Origin: Thermococcus eurythermalis | Lineage (GTDB): Archaea > Methanobacteriota_B > Thermococci > Thermococcales > Thermococcaceae | DNA: 64,000 nt | Assembly: GCF_000769655.1 (NCBI RefSeq) | Contig: NZ_CP008887.1 | Span: 248,001-312,000 of the forward strand | Reading direction: 5' to 3' | Shown here: piece after piece, positions 25,573-34,078 of the stretch | How the letters are laid out: each line of letters opens with the position of its first letter | How positions within the stretch are numbered: position 1 is the first letter of the stretch | Notes under the pieces: model-generated | What the model saw: the letters and a program-made list of their open reading frames with translations, nothing else | The model's database searches: none | What the model was told of the DNA's origin: nothing | Position numbers and translations under genes: made by a program

Positions 25573-27837
25573 ATGAATATAGACGAATATCAAACTAATA
25601 TGTACAAAATAAAATCCTCTATCGTCAAAGAGGCCTTTTCTGACCTAGTTTCAGTTGAGATATTATTGGGACAAAAGCTAAACCACAGGGAAATATATAG
25701 GATAGTTCAGGGAAAATTCGGAGGACTTGTTTATAAGCATGATGAAATGCTTGGAAAGGTAGTTGCAGTAATCAAGGAAGAATATATTTCAGAATTAGAA
25801 AATGAGCCCGAGATTCAGGTGCTAAGCATACAAGCATTTGACGTGTCCTCACTTGATAAAAACAAAAGAGAAAAACTATTGCTCAATATTCTCAAAAAGA
25901 AAGGGCATTTATTCCAGATCTTGAGGCATAAACAAGTTATTGGCAAAATAGAAAACCGAACAATCAGAAGAACATTTAGGGTATCCATTGAATCGGAGGG
26001 CAAGGAATACTACATTGTAGTGCTACCGAGACATGAAATTATTGAAGATTCCACTATTATGGATCTTCTTATTAAGGGAGAGCTAACCATTGAGGATCTG
26101 AAAATCAACTTAATAGAAAAAGGAACCTGGAAAATAACGTCATTCCGAAAAGATATCGACGTATCCCCCAATGCCGTTGAAGAAATTATCTTAAAAGTGG
26201 AAGATCCCTCCCGGTATAACGCAGAGCTAAAGCGAATAAATGAATATTTTATAACAAGGACTTCGCTCGAACCTATTGACGATTCTAAGTATCCAGATAA
26301 ATATAACATGATACTAATAACCAAAGGCAAAAGATACTCATATCATCCCTCCAGAGCAATGCTTATCCGTCCAGTGGAGGGAGAACTTCAAAAAAAGATA
26401 CATCACTCTGGGGAATTCCTCAAAGCCTTAAATATAGCCGCAGAATATATAAAAGATATAATCGAAACTTCAAAAAGAGCGACTTTTGAGGGAGTTCAAA
26501 TTCCATCTCAAGATATCTATTACAAGGCAACCTTTTTAGAAAACGGCAGAATAATCAGAAAGAAGATAGCCCCCTATTACAATATTAAAAATACGTTCAA
26601 TTGGTTGTTTAAAAATGAGCCGTTTGAAAAAACATATTCATTAATTGTCCCAACAAAAACACCCAAGTTTATCAAGGATAAAAAGATAGCCATTTATTTG
26701 CTATATCCAAAGGAGTTCTCCAAAGAAAGGACAACACTGGTAAGTGACGTAAAATCCGCTCTAGACAGAGTCTCCGAATACTTTGCTTACTTGCGTACTA
26801 TTAGTATGACCTCTAGCCTATCTTTACCGGTAGAGATTACAACTCCCCTCATTGCTGTAGATTACACTAACCTTGCTCAACGACTCACCAAAATATTCGA
26901 AAAATATGAGAATTATGATTATCACCTAGCGATTACCTTCGTGCCATCCATGAGTAGGGAGCAGTTTGATCGTATAAAAAAGTTCTTTTTTGAACGAGGA
27001 ATAATCCATAAAGCCATAAATATAGACAATCTTAACTCAAAGTTTGGAAAGAATAAACAAAGGATTATTGAGAGCGTGATACTCCAAGCACTGTATGCAT
27101 TTGGGATATATTTTTATTCTCTGGATAATTTGCCCTATGACATAATAATTGGTATAGACGTAACCAGAGAGAAAGACAAGAATGGAAAATACTATGGGAT
27201 CTCTGGGGCTGCTGTAGTACAAAATAAAAACGGAGAAATCATAAAAATAGTTCCTATAACTCAGCCACAGTCCAGCAGTGAAACTGTAGATGTCGAAAAA
27301 ATATTTGAGAGCCTACAGCCAGAACTTGATCAAATTGTAGAGACAAAGTCAAATGTTGATATCCTCATTTTAAGAGATGGAAGAATACCTTCTCGTGAAA
27401 TTGAACAACTCAAAAGACTATCTCTCAGACGGCCATACACGTTTACGCTTGTAGGGATTATAAAAAGACCTCTCGTGAGATTTTTCAAAGGAACTGATAG
27501 ACATTTATTTGGACCAAAACCAAACTACTACTTCAGAATTGGTGACACATATTATTTAACTTCCCACTTTCTAGAACACTATCTAAAAGTCCCGTTAAAA
27601 TTGGAAAGAAAGTACGTAATAAGCAGAGGGAAACTAGCCACTAGTCCATTAAATCACGAAGATATTTTGGCCATAACGAAACTGACAAAACTGAACTACT
27701 CCCAACCAAAAAATCCAGATAGAATGAAATTGCCAGCCCCCGTGCATTTGTCTCATAGGCTCATAAACTATGAAAGAAGAGGATTAAGATTTGCCCGCCC
27801 AGAATTCCTACAAGAGGGGGCACTATATTTCCTTTAG
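25573..27837 (+). CDS. long prokaryotic Argonaute nuclease, catalytically intact
   Basis: The 754-aa protein has the N, L1, PAZ, L2, MID and PIWI layout. The PIWI catalytic tetrad DEDH is present: Asp529 (IIGIDVTREK), Glu570 (SSSETVDVEK), Asp602 (ILRDGRI) and His725 (PAPVHLSHR), comparable to P. furiosus Ago D558/E596/D628/H745. The MID pocket has HK (IIHKAI) in place of YK. It ends with LYFL, the usual buried C-terminus. Such enzymes use short DNA guides to cut DNA and protect against plasmids. The gene is clearly richer in A+T and in AAA/ATA/AGA-type codons than both neighbours, a sign of lateral gain. It stands alone: no Cas, nuclease or helicase partner is next to it. Confidence 0.95.
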   Translation: MNIDEYQTNMYKIKSSIVKEAFSDLVSVEILLGQKLNHREIYRIVQGKFGGLVYKHDEMLGKVVAVIKEEYISELENEPEIQVLSIQAFDVSSLDKNKREKLLLNILKKKGHLFQILRHKQVIGKIENRTIRRTFRVSIESEGKEYYIVVLPRHEIIEDSTIMDLLIKGELTIEDLKINLIEKGTWKITSFRKDIDVSPNAVEEIILKVEDPSRYNAELKRINEYFITRTSLEPIDDSKYPDKYNMILITKGKRYSYHPSRAMLIRPVEGELQKKIHHSGEFLKALNIAAEYIKDIIETSKRATFEGVQIPSQDIYYKATFLENGRIIRKKIAPYYNIKNTFNWLFKNEPFEKTYSLIVPTKTPKFIKDKKIAIYLLYPKEFSKERTTLVSDVKSALDRVSEYFAYLRTISMTSSLSLPVEITTPLIAVDYTNLAQRLTKIFEKYENYDYHLAITFVPSMSREQFDRIKKFFFERGIIHKAINIDNLNSKFGKNKQRIIESVILQALYAFGIYFYSLDNLPYDIIIGIDVTREKDKNGKYYGISGAAVVQNKNGEIIKIVPITQPQSSSETVDVEKIFESLQPELDQIVETKSNVDILILRDGRIPSREIEQLKRLSLRRPYTFTLVGIIKRPLVRFFKGTDRHLFGPKPNYYFRIGDTYYLTSHFLEHYLKVPLKLERKYVISRGKLATSPLNHEDILAITKLTKLNYSQPKNPDRMKLPAPVHLSHRLINYERRGLRFARPEFLQEGALYFL

Positions 27838-29544
27838 TTATGCCCGCTTCCTCACCTTGACGGCGACGCCCTTCTTCGCCCTGACCATCTCCTCGCCGCT
27901 CAGGACGGCCTTGCCCACGCCAACGACCTGCTCGTCCCTAACGACCGCAACGATGTCGTCTGGCCTTATGGCAGGGTCGGCCTCATTAACGCCCACCGCA
28001 AAGACGTCGCCGCGCAGGTCGAAGTCAATCTTCACCCAGTAGGCATTGAGGGAGTCGTAAATCCTCTGCATTCCGAAGGGCGTGACGCTTATGACGCCGT
28101 CCCTGAAAGTTCCCGTCTGCTGGTTTTCAACGAAGAGGCGGAGCATTTTAGAGCCTTTGACGTGGCCGTTATCAGGAAGGACGGCCTCGCCAGCGCCGAC
28201 GCCAAAGTAGAAGTCGAAGACCTTCCTAATGTTCTCAAAATAGCGGTAGGTTCTGTCCTCCTTCGTGCCCTCAAGCTCGAACTCCTTCAGCGTCTCGGTG
28301 AGCGAGCTGAGGCTCTCCCTGCTCGTCGTTCCGTTCTTCACGTCGGTGAAGATTATCTCCCTGCCGGAGAGCTCGCTCGCGAGCTTCGCTATCTCAACGT
28401 AGGCCTTGTCGAGGTGGGCTATTATCGGGACGTCCTTCGGGTACTTCTCAAGGGTCTTCGCGAGGAGCTCGGCCGCGGGCTTAATCTCCTCCTCTCCCCA
28501 GTGGCCTGTAACCACTATGTCGTACTTCGCTAGCCACTCCCACTCCCTCGGGACGACGCCGAAGGGTGAGGTGAGTATCAGCTCGTGGACTCTGCTGATT
28601 CCAGAGCCGAGGGCCTCTTTTACAGCCCTGCGGTAGAGCGTGTGGCTCCTTGAGAAGGAGTAGGGCTTCCTAGCCGAGCACGGGAAGATGAGCACGAGCT
28701 CGGTGTTCTTGGGCGGGGTGAAGCGCTCAACGACGCGGGAGTGCCAGCGCCTCACTTCGGGCCTCCTGATGGAGGCGTCGCTGATGAAGTAGACGGTCTC
28801 CTTCTGGATCGGCGTGTACTTCTCGAGGTAATCGGCGTGTTCCAAATCCGCTATGCGGAGAATTCCAGCGTGGTACTGGGTGTAAAACAGGTTCTCGACG
28901 AGGTAGCGGAGCTTACCGCTCTCAAGGGCCTTCCTCACGAGGAGTATCGTCTCCCTGGCGAAGTTGAGGGAGTTCGGCTCCTTCCCCCAAAGGAAGGGGC
29001 TGTACTGGGTGAACCCCTTGCTCTCGAAGTCGTAGAGCCTGAGTGAGCGCGTGTCGAAGGCGTCAACGCCGAGGTAAACTGCTAACGGATAGAAGAACGG
29101 CTCCAAATCCGCTATAATCATCAGGTTGGGGAACCTCTCGCGGAGCGCGCGGAGGATTTTAACGAAGTAGCGGTACTCCTTGACGAGGATTTTGGAGTTG
29201 CCGAGGTAGACGGCATCGAAGTTGTACCGCTCGATTATCTTGAAGAACTCCTCGAGGTACTCAGTTTTCCGTAGGGCTGGAAGGTAGAAGGCGTTGAAAC
29301 CTTCGTAGTTAACGCTCCAGAGCCTTCCAAGGGCTTTCTCAATGACCTCAGCTGGGGTGTAAAAGCCGAGGGGTATGGACGGAGCCAGGTTGAAGTCGTA
29401 ATCGCCCGGCTCCTTCGGGTGGAAGAATGAGTTGAAGGGCGAGAGCGTAAAGTCTACCCCGGCCAAAGCGGGGGTTCTGAAGGAGTAGTCCTCTAAGCGG
29501 ACTAACCCAAGCCTCCCAGGCCCTTCGTGCTTGATGACCTCCAT
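27838..29544 (-). CDS. arcS: archaeosine synthase ArcS (TgtA2)
   Basis: The 568-aa protein carries the ArcS hallmark PCSARKPYSFSRSH (PCSxxKPYxxSxSH) near residue 290, downstream of a TGT-like N-terminal domain and followed by a C-terminal PUA domain (QQTGTFRDGVISVTPFG...). ArcS acts on preQ0 at G15 of tRNA, following ArcTGT, to form archaeosine; in Thermococcus it adds lysine and a radical SAM partner (RaSEA) completes the reaction. ATG 29544 is used since GAGG lies seven bases upstream, while the TTG at 29550 is too close. It is the downstream gene of the coiled-coil protein, 9 bases away. Confidence 0.92.
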   Translation of the reverse strand: MEVIKHEGPGRLGLVRLEDYSFRTPALAGVDFTLSPFNSFFHPKEPGDYDFNLAPSIPLGFYTPAEVIEKALGRLWSVNYEGFNAFYLPALRKTEYLEEFFKIIERYNFDAVYLGNSKILVKEYRYFVKILRALRERFPNLMIIADLEPFFYPLAVYLGVDAFDTRSLRLYDFESKGFTQYSPFLWGKEPNSLNFARETILLVRKALESGKLRYLVENLFYTQYHAGILRIADLEHADYLEKYTPIQKETVYFISDASIRRPEVRRWHSRVVERFTPPKNTELVLIFPCSARKPYSFSRSHTLYRRAVKEALGSGISRVHELILTSPFGVVPREWEWLAKYDIVVTGHWGEEEIKPAAELLAKTLEKYPKDVPIIAHLDKAYVEIAKLASELSGREIIFTDVKNGTTSRESLSSLTETLKEFELEGTKEDRTYRYFENIRKVFDFYFGVGAGEAVLPDNGHVKGSKMLRLFVENQQTGTFRDGVISVTPFGMQRIYDSLNAYWVKIDFDLRGDVFAVGVNEADPAIRPDDIVAVVRDEQVVGVGKAVLSGEEMVRAKKGVAVKVRKRA

Positions 29545-29553
29545 AGGCAAGCC

Positions 29554-30459
29554 TCAGACGAGGTTGTACCTCTGGAGGAGCAGCAGCTCGTCGAGGGTGA
29601 GCTTCTCACCGCGCTTGAACTTCTCAAGGGCCTCAACGGCCTTCTCGAAGCTGGCGTCCTTCTTGGAGCGCATCTTCGCGACGAGCCTGTAGGCGATGAG
29701 CTCCTTGTGCTTCTCATCGTACTCGCGGATCTTCCTCTCGATTTCCCTGAGCTCCCTCCTGAGCTCCCTGACCTTCTCGCGGAGCTCGACGACCTTGGCA
29801 TGGTACTCGTCGGCCTCCTTCTTGACCTCGTCGGCCTTGTTGAAGGCCTGAATCATCTGCTCGTGGTACTGCTGGCTCTGGTTGGCGAGCTTCTGTATCT
29901 CAAGGCTTATGGCCTTCCTGGCCTTCTTGAGCTGGTCGACCTTCTTCCTCGTCTCGACGAGCTTCTTGTGGAAGCGGTCAGCCTGCTGGATTATCTCAAG
30001 CTCGGTCGCGAGAACCTGTATCTGGTCGACTATCTGCTTCTCCCTCTCGGGAGTGATGTTCGGGTTGGTCTGGAGCTCCCACTCGAGCTTCTCTATCCTC
30101 TCCTGAATCTTCTCCGGCCTCATCTTGAGCCTCCTGAGCTGGTTGTACTCGTCCCTCTTGGTCTTGTACTCAAGGATTTCCTGGTAGAGGAGGTCGAGCT
30201 TGGCGTTGATTTCCTCCCTGTTCTTCTTGAGCTCCTGAATCTTCTGGTTTATCTCGTCCCTCTTTGCCTTGTACTCCCTGCCCTTCTGGCGGAGCTGCTG
30301 CACTTCCTTATTCTTCTCATCTCTCTTCTGAATCCAGGTCTGTAGCTCCTTTTCGAGCTCATCTAATTTGGCCCTTATCTCGTTTCTCTCCTTTTCAAGA
30401 GCCTCAATTTCTCTCTTGATCCTCTTAATCTCCTCTGGGTCTACTTTAACCGTTGGCAT
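29554..30459 (-). CDS. long coiled-coil protein (COG1340-like)
   Basis: The 301-aa protein is almost wholly charged heptads (EIKRIKREIEALEKERNEIR and so on) from residue 8 to about 255, with a short globular end (DASFEKAVEALEKFKRGEKL). No signal or membrane segment. Such archaeal proteins are sometimes mislabelled phosphoserine phosphatase. ATG 30459 follows GGGGTAAGAG; longer frames upstream are not supported. It is co-directional and nearly contiguous with arcS. Confidence 0.85.
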   Translation of the reverse strand: MPTVKVDPEEIKRIKREIEALEKERNEIRAKLDELEKELQTWIQKRDEKNKEVQQLRQKGREYKAKRDEINQKIQELKKNREEINAKLDLLYQEILEYKTKRDEYNQLRRLKMRPEKIQERIEKLEWELQTNPNITPEREKQIVDQIQVLATELEIIQQADRFHKKLVETRKKVDQLKKARKAISLEIQKLANQSQQYHEQMIQAFNKADEVKKEADEYHAKVVELREKVRELRRELREIERKIREYDEKHKELIAYRLVAKMRSKKDASFEKAVEALEKFKRGEKLTLDELLLLQRYNLV

Positions 30460-30678
30460 TTCTCTTACCCCTCTCCAATTTTTAGAACAGCTCTGTTCAC
30501 TCCAAACATCTGGACTGAAAAATGAGGAATCAAATAAAAACTTTTTGGCCAGAGGAACTGAAAAGTCCAAAGAAAAACACCCTCAACGCCTCCGCTTCTA
30601 GAGGGGATATAAATCCAACCGTGAGGGACACACAGGAAATTCAAGCGTGTCCGGATAAGGAGAAAAGTAGAGACACGG

Positions 30679-31623
30679 TTATGCCCTCACGACCTGAGTC
30701 CCGGTCTTTCCTTCGAGCGCTTCAACCGCCCTGTCGAGCGAAGCTATTATCGCCCTCTCTCCACCCCACTCGATGAACCTGATAACCGCGAGAACCTTCG
30801 GCCCCATGCTGCCCTTCTTGAAGTGGCCCTCCTCGTAGTAGCGCTTGAGCTCCTCGACGGTGACCTTTCCGAGCCATTCCTCGTCGGGCTTTCCGAAGTT
30901 TATGGCCGCACCGTTGACGTCCGTGAGTATCATAAAGATGTCCGCGTTCACTTCCTCAGCAAGCCGCTCTCCAGCTAAATCCTTGTCTATGACAGCCTCA
31001 ACGCCCTTGAGCTGGCCGTTTTCCTCGATGACTGGAACCCCACCGCCGCCGCTGGCTATGACTATGAAGCCCTTCTCCACGAGGTCTTGAATAACCGGGG
31101 CCTCAACGTGGTGCTTGGGGTCTGGGCTCGGCACGACGCGCCTCCAGCCCCTGCCGGAGTCCTCTATAACAGTCCAGCCCTTCTCCCTCGCGAGCTTTTT
31201 GGCAGTTTCCTCGTCGTAGAAAGGCCCAACCGGCTTGCTCGGGTTCTGGAAGGCCGGGTCGTCCCTGTCAACTACCGTCTGGGTCACTATCGTTGCCACA
31301 GGCCGTTCTATTCCACGGGCGCGGAGCTCGTTGATTAACGCCTGTTGAATCATGTATCCAATCTGTCCCTGTGTCATTGCCCCGGCAACGTCCATGGGCT
31401 GGGCCGGTATGCCGTGAACCTGCTGGCCAGCGTCCATGTGGAGAAGGAGCGCACCGACCTGAGGGCCGTTGCCATGAGTAATGACAACCTCGTAACCCTT
31501 CTCGATTATATCGGCTATCTGCCCGGCAGTTCTCCTCACGTTCTCCATCTGCTCCTCGTAGGTTCCCTTTTGGCCCCTCTGAAGGATTGCATTACCGCCA
31601 AGGGCTATTACAACTCTCTTCAC
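30679..31623 (-). CDS. arcC: carbamate kinase
   Basis: The 314-aa enzyme has the same length and near-identical motifs as the P. furiosus carbamate kinase: [16 protein letters not shown] at the start, [60 protein letters not shown] and GSMGPKVLA. It transfers phosphate between carbamoyl phosphate and ADP/ATP, providing ATP or carbamoyl phosphate for arginine and pyrimidines. The start is GTG 31623, six bases after GGGGGTG, matching the remembered MGKRVVIAL-type N-terminus; ATG 31638 is the alternative. It is monocistronic. Confidence 0.95.
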   Translation of the reverse strand: MKRVVIALGGNAILQRGQKGTYEEQMENVRRTAGQIADIIEKGYEVVITHGNGPQVGALLLHMDAGQQVHGIPAQPMDVAGAMTQGQIGYMIQQALINELRARGIERPVATIVTQTVVDRDDPAFQNPSKPVGPFYDEETAKKLAREKGWTVIEDSGRGWRRVVPSPDPKHHVEAPVIQDLVEKGFIVIASGGGGVPVIEENGQLKGVEAVIDKDLAGERLAEEVNADIFMILTDVNGAAINFGKPDEEWLGKVTVEELKRYYEEGHFKKGSMGPKVLAVIRFIEWGGERAIIASLDRAVEALEGKTGTQVVRA

Positions 31624-31765
31624 AGCATTCACCCCCATTGATGGATAATTCCGGGTATGAGAATAAAAACGTTCGTTAGGTACCAACGATGTCCATTTGA
31701 AAAAGGTTCGGCCCATTTATGCCGTAATTTACAAATGCAAAGAATAATGGGAGAGAGGCTTTCAT

Positions 31766-33025
31766 TCATAAATACCATTCCGAAAAGCTTCCAAGACCGA
31801 GTTTCTCAAGCGTCCTCATCACGCCTAGCGCTATCCCCTCGACCTCTATTCCTCCGGGGAGCTTGTAGGCGTCGCCGACGACGTAAACGTCCTCGACCGG
31901 AAAGCCTTCAACCACCTGCCCACTCGCCACCCTGTTCACGGGGTTTCCGTCTAGGTATGTCTGAATCAGCAGGATTTTCCCCTCCTCGTCGAGGTTCGGG
32001 AAGATTCTGTAGATGTCCTCGATACCTTTCTTCTGCTCGGCCTTCACGTTCCTGCTCTGAAGGGCATGGTGGAGCATTATCAGGGTGTAGCCCTCTTTGG
32101 CGAGCTCGGAGCTGAGCGATGAAGGCTCGTTGTAGCCGTTTATCCTCTCGGTGTCGAGGGTGAAGACGACGGTGTTGCCTATCCTCGGCCCACCCTTCAG
32201 CGCCACGTTGTACTTTATGCCCTCGCTCGGCTTTAGGGAATCAACCCGCTTGAGGTAGTCGCGGTCGAAGCTGTCTCTACCGATTAGCTCGACGGTCTCC
32301 TTTATGCCGATGTTTGAGATGAGCACATCATAGGAGAACTCCTCACCGTCGGCAGTGACTACCTTCTTTGAGTCGGCATCAACCTCAACGGCCTTCTTCC
32401 TCGTGAGTATCTTCCCGCCGTTTTCCCTCACAATTCTTGCGAGCTCCCCGGTCAGGGCCTTACAGCCGCCCTTAACAAGGCCGGGCCCGCCCCACTTCAG
32501 GGCGGCCTTGATTTCTCTCGCCAGCTCTCCGGCCGGGACGTCTAAGACGCTGTCAGCCCAGCCAAGGAAGCTCTTGATGAAGAGGTCAACGAACTCGTTG
32601 TCGCCTATCTTCTCCCGAATCCACTCGCGACCGCTCATCTCCGGGTCGTCCACAGGCAGCTTCCCGCGCTTAATGTCGAGGAGAAGCTTCGTGGCCTTCG
32701 CCTTCTCGGTAATGCTCAGGTACTTCCAGCCCTCGCGGTAGTGGAAGGTCTTTCCCTCGTAGAATATCATTCCCTTTGGGTCAGAGTTCACTATCTGGAC
32801 GTTGGCACCGAGGAGCTTGAGGAGATAGGCTAAAGGCCCGTCCTCACCGTGGGGGAGCATGTGGAAGGCCCCGGTGGAGAGGCCGAAGCCTCTGTATGGA
32901 AGGTTCGCGAACCTGCCGCCGATGTAAGGAGACTTTTCGATGACGGTGACATCGTAACCGTTTTTGGCCAGGAACGAGGCCGTCAGAAGGCCTCCGATTC
33001 CAGAGCCTATTACAACTGCCCTCAT
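31766..33025 (-). CDS. phytoene desaturase-like FAD-dependent oxidoreductase
   Basis: The 419-aa flavoprotein starts with the dinucleotide-binding motif VVIGSGIGGLLTASFLAKNG, then EKSPYIGGR, and ends with VYVVGDAYKLPGGIEVEGIALG, the usual CrtI/amine oxidase FAD domain. Substrates of such archaeal proteins include polyprenyl chains (desaturation, saturation or isomerisation); the exact one is unknown. Its promoter, with CCTTTATAATATC at about 33055-33065 (minus reading), has a palindrome directly upstream. Confidence 0.85.
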   Translation of the reverse strand: MRAVVIGSGIGGLLTASFLAKNGYDVTVIEKSPYIGGRFANLPYRGFGLSTGAFHMLPHGEDGPLAYLLKLLGANVQIVNSDPKGMIFYEGKTFHYREGWKYLSITEKAKATKLLLDIKRGKLPVDDPEMSGREWIREKIGDNEFVDLFIKSFLGWADSVLDVPAGELAREIKAALKWGGPGLVKGGCKALTGELARIVRENGGKILTRKKAVEVDADSKKVVTADGEEFSYDVLISNIGIKETVELIGRDSFDRDYLKRVDSLKPSEGIKYNVALKGGPRIGNTVVFTLDTERINGYNEPSSLSSELAKEGYTLIMLHHALQSRNVKAEQKKGIEDIYRIFPNLDEEGKILLIQTYLDGNPVNRVASGQVVEGFPVEDVYVVGDAYKLPGGIEVEGIALGVMRTLEKLGLGSFSEWYL

Positions 33026-33073
33026 TCTACCACCTAAGAAGATGTCGGGATAGATATTATAAAGGGTTTGGCT

Positions 33074-33091
33074 GTTGCACGACTATGCAAC
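33074..33091. promoter_or_regulatory. Perfect inverted repeat upstream of the FAD oxidoreductase promoter
   Basis: GTTGCA-cgacta-TGCAAC has 6-base arms separated by 6 bases. On the minus strand it lies about 10 bases upstream of the TATA box of the FAD oxidoreductase gene, a place typical of archaeal activator sites. It could also serve the divergent peptide cluster. The binding protein is unknown. Confidence 0.45.
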
Positions 33092-33194
33092 TCTTTTACT
33101 CTGGCTTCTTTTGGTCCGTTCTAATAGGAAAACTCAGGTTCGAATAAGCTCATACTCTAAAAAAAGAAAGAACCTATACCTAAAGTAAAAGGAA

Positions 33195-33249
33195 AGATTT
33201 ATAAGTGGAAGTTGGTTAAAATATAATGCAAAAACTTTAGGAGGTGATG
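33195..33249 (+). promoter_or_regulatory. Promoter and ribosome site of the peptide cluster
   Basis: GATTTATAAGT (about 33196-33206) with purine-rich BRE GGAAA is a strong TATA region. AGGAGGTGAT (33239-33248) fits the archaeal anti-Shine-Dalgarno exactly and lies 3 bases before ATG 33252. Strong initiation suits a small abundant product. Confidence 0.7.
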
Positions 33250-33251
33250 AC

Positions 33252-33356
33252 ATGGAAGAGTTGATTGTACTGGAAAAAGGTGCATTCGGGTTCAACGAGC
33301 CAAACTTTTTCATCTGCGGGAGCTTCTGTAATCCTGTAAAGGATAACCCGAACTGA
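33252..33356 (+). CDS. putative 34-aa RiPP precursor peptide
   Basis: An ATG with a near-perfect ribosome site opens a 34-codon frame. The N-terminal part MEELIVLEKGAFGFNEPN looks like a leader, and the C-terminal part FFICGSFCNPVKDNPN holds two cysteines four apart (CGSFC, Cys22 and Cys26). It stands directly before a radical SAM protein and an ABC exporter, the usual layout for sactipeptide or ranthipeptide genes. It belongs to no family I recognise. The frame is too short to prove by length alone; support comes from the ribosome site, promoter and neighbours. Confidence 0.72.
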   Translation: MEELIVLEKGAFGFNEPNFFICGSFCNPVKDNPN

Positions 33357-33391
33357 TTGTGTTTCTTTATTTTTTACTACTTATTTTATTT
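33357..33391 (+). terminator. T-rich stretch between peptide and maturase genes
   Basis: This segment contains TTTCTTTATTTTTT and later TTATTTTATTT. As archaeal termination needs only oligo-T, part of the transcripts may stop here. This would give more peptide mRNA than maturase mRNA. A faint TATA (ACTATAAAAAT, about 33397-33407) follows but is too close to the next start to be a convincing promoter. Confidence 0.4.
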
Positions 33392-33421
33392 CAGATACTA
33401 TAAAAATTAGGAGGTGTGAAT

Positions 33422-34078
33422 ATGGAAATGAACGGGATCAAACTTTCAAGATATACTCTCGCTGTTCCATATCAGGGACGTGTGATACTATTTAATACCC
33501 TTTCACGCTCTTTAGTTGCCATTTCAGAAGAAGTTTGGAACAGACTTAAAAATAGTATCAACAATGCCAACGTTGGTATTGATAATGGAACGCTTAATGA
33601 TCAGCTAATTAAAGAACTAACAGCTTTAGGATTTTTGATACCCTCTGAATTAGATGAAAAAGAGCTGATGCGAACCCATGTGAATATTCTAAAATATACG
33701 CCAACACACATGGGAATGTTTGTGAACTTAACCTCAAGATGTAATCTCTCTTGCCCTTATTGTTACCAAGATTTAAGAAAAGCTCTAGATAATAATCAAG
33801 ATTTAACAACTGATGGCTGGAATAGAATAATGAAATTAATAAACAAGCGGACAAACATTCTGAGAAATGTTAATGTTGTATTCTTCGGAGGAGAACCAAT
33901 GTTGAATTATGATACTCTAAAAGTGGCAGTAAGAGATTTAGATTCTTTAAGGGAAATTGGCATTAAAGCATCAAAATCCAAAATTTCCTGTAATATAGAA
34001 CACCTACAGAATTACAGCGAATTTCTAACACTTTATGTTAAGTCAAGATACAAAAAACTCCTGGAGGGTGAACAATGA
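33422..34078 (+). CDS. short radical SAM peptide maturase-like protein (SPASM part missing)
   Basis: The 218-aa protein starts at ATG 33422 five bases after AGGAGGTG. Residues 1-95 resemble the N-terminal peptide-recognition region of radical SAM maturases (LSRYTLAVPYQGRVILFNTL). The radical SAM motif CNLSCPYC is intact (Cys107, Cys111, Cys114) and GGEP is at 156-159. Shortly after, at residue about 190, the sequence passes into a short tail ending in YVKSRYKKLLEGEQ. The second half of the TIM barrel and all C-terminal SPASM cysteines of a normal 400-450 residue enzyme are absent. No frameshifted remainder is found before the next gene, whose ATG overlaps this stop (ATGA). It is either a deletion derivative or a genuinely short enzyme. 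The DNA is strongly AT-rich. Confidence 0.75.
   Translation: MEMNGIKLSRYTLAVPYQGRVILFNTLSRSLVAISEEVWNRLKNSINNANVGIDNGTLNDQLIKELTALGFLIPSELDEKELMRTHVNILKYTPTHMGMFVNLTSRCNLSCPYCYQDLRKALDNNQDLTTDGWNRIMKLINKRTNILRNVNVVFFGGEPMLNYDTLKVAVRDLDSLREIGIKASKSKISCNIEHLQNYSEFLTLYVKSRYKKLLEGEQ

Noticed and set aside
33950-34078. Search for a frameshifted continuation of the radical SAM maturase
   Set aside because: Only about 110 bases separate the end of recognisable radical SAM sequence from the ABC gene, far too little for the missing half in any frame.
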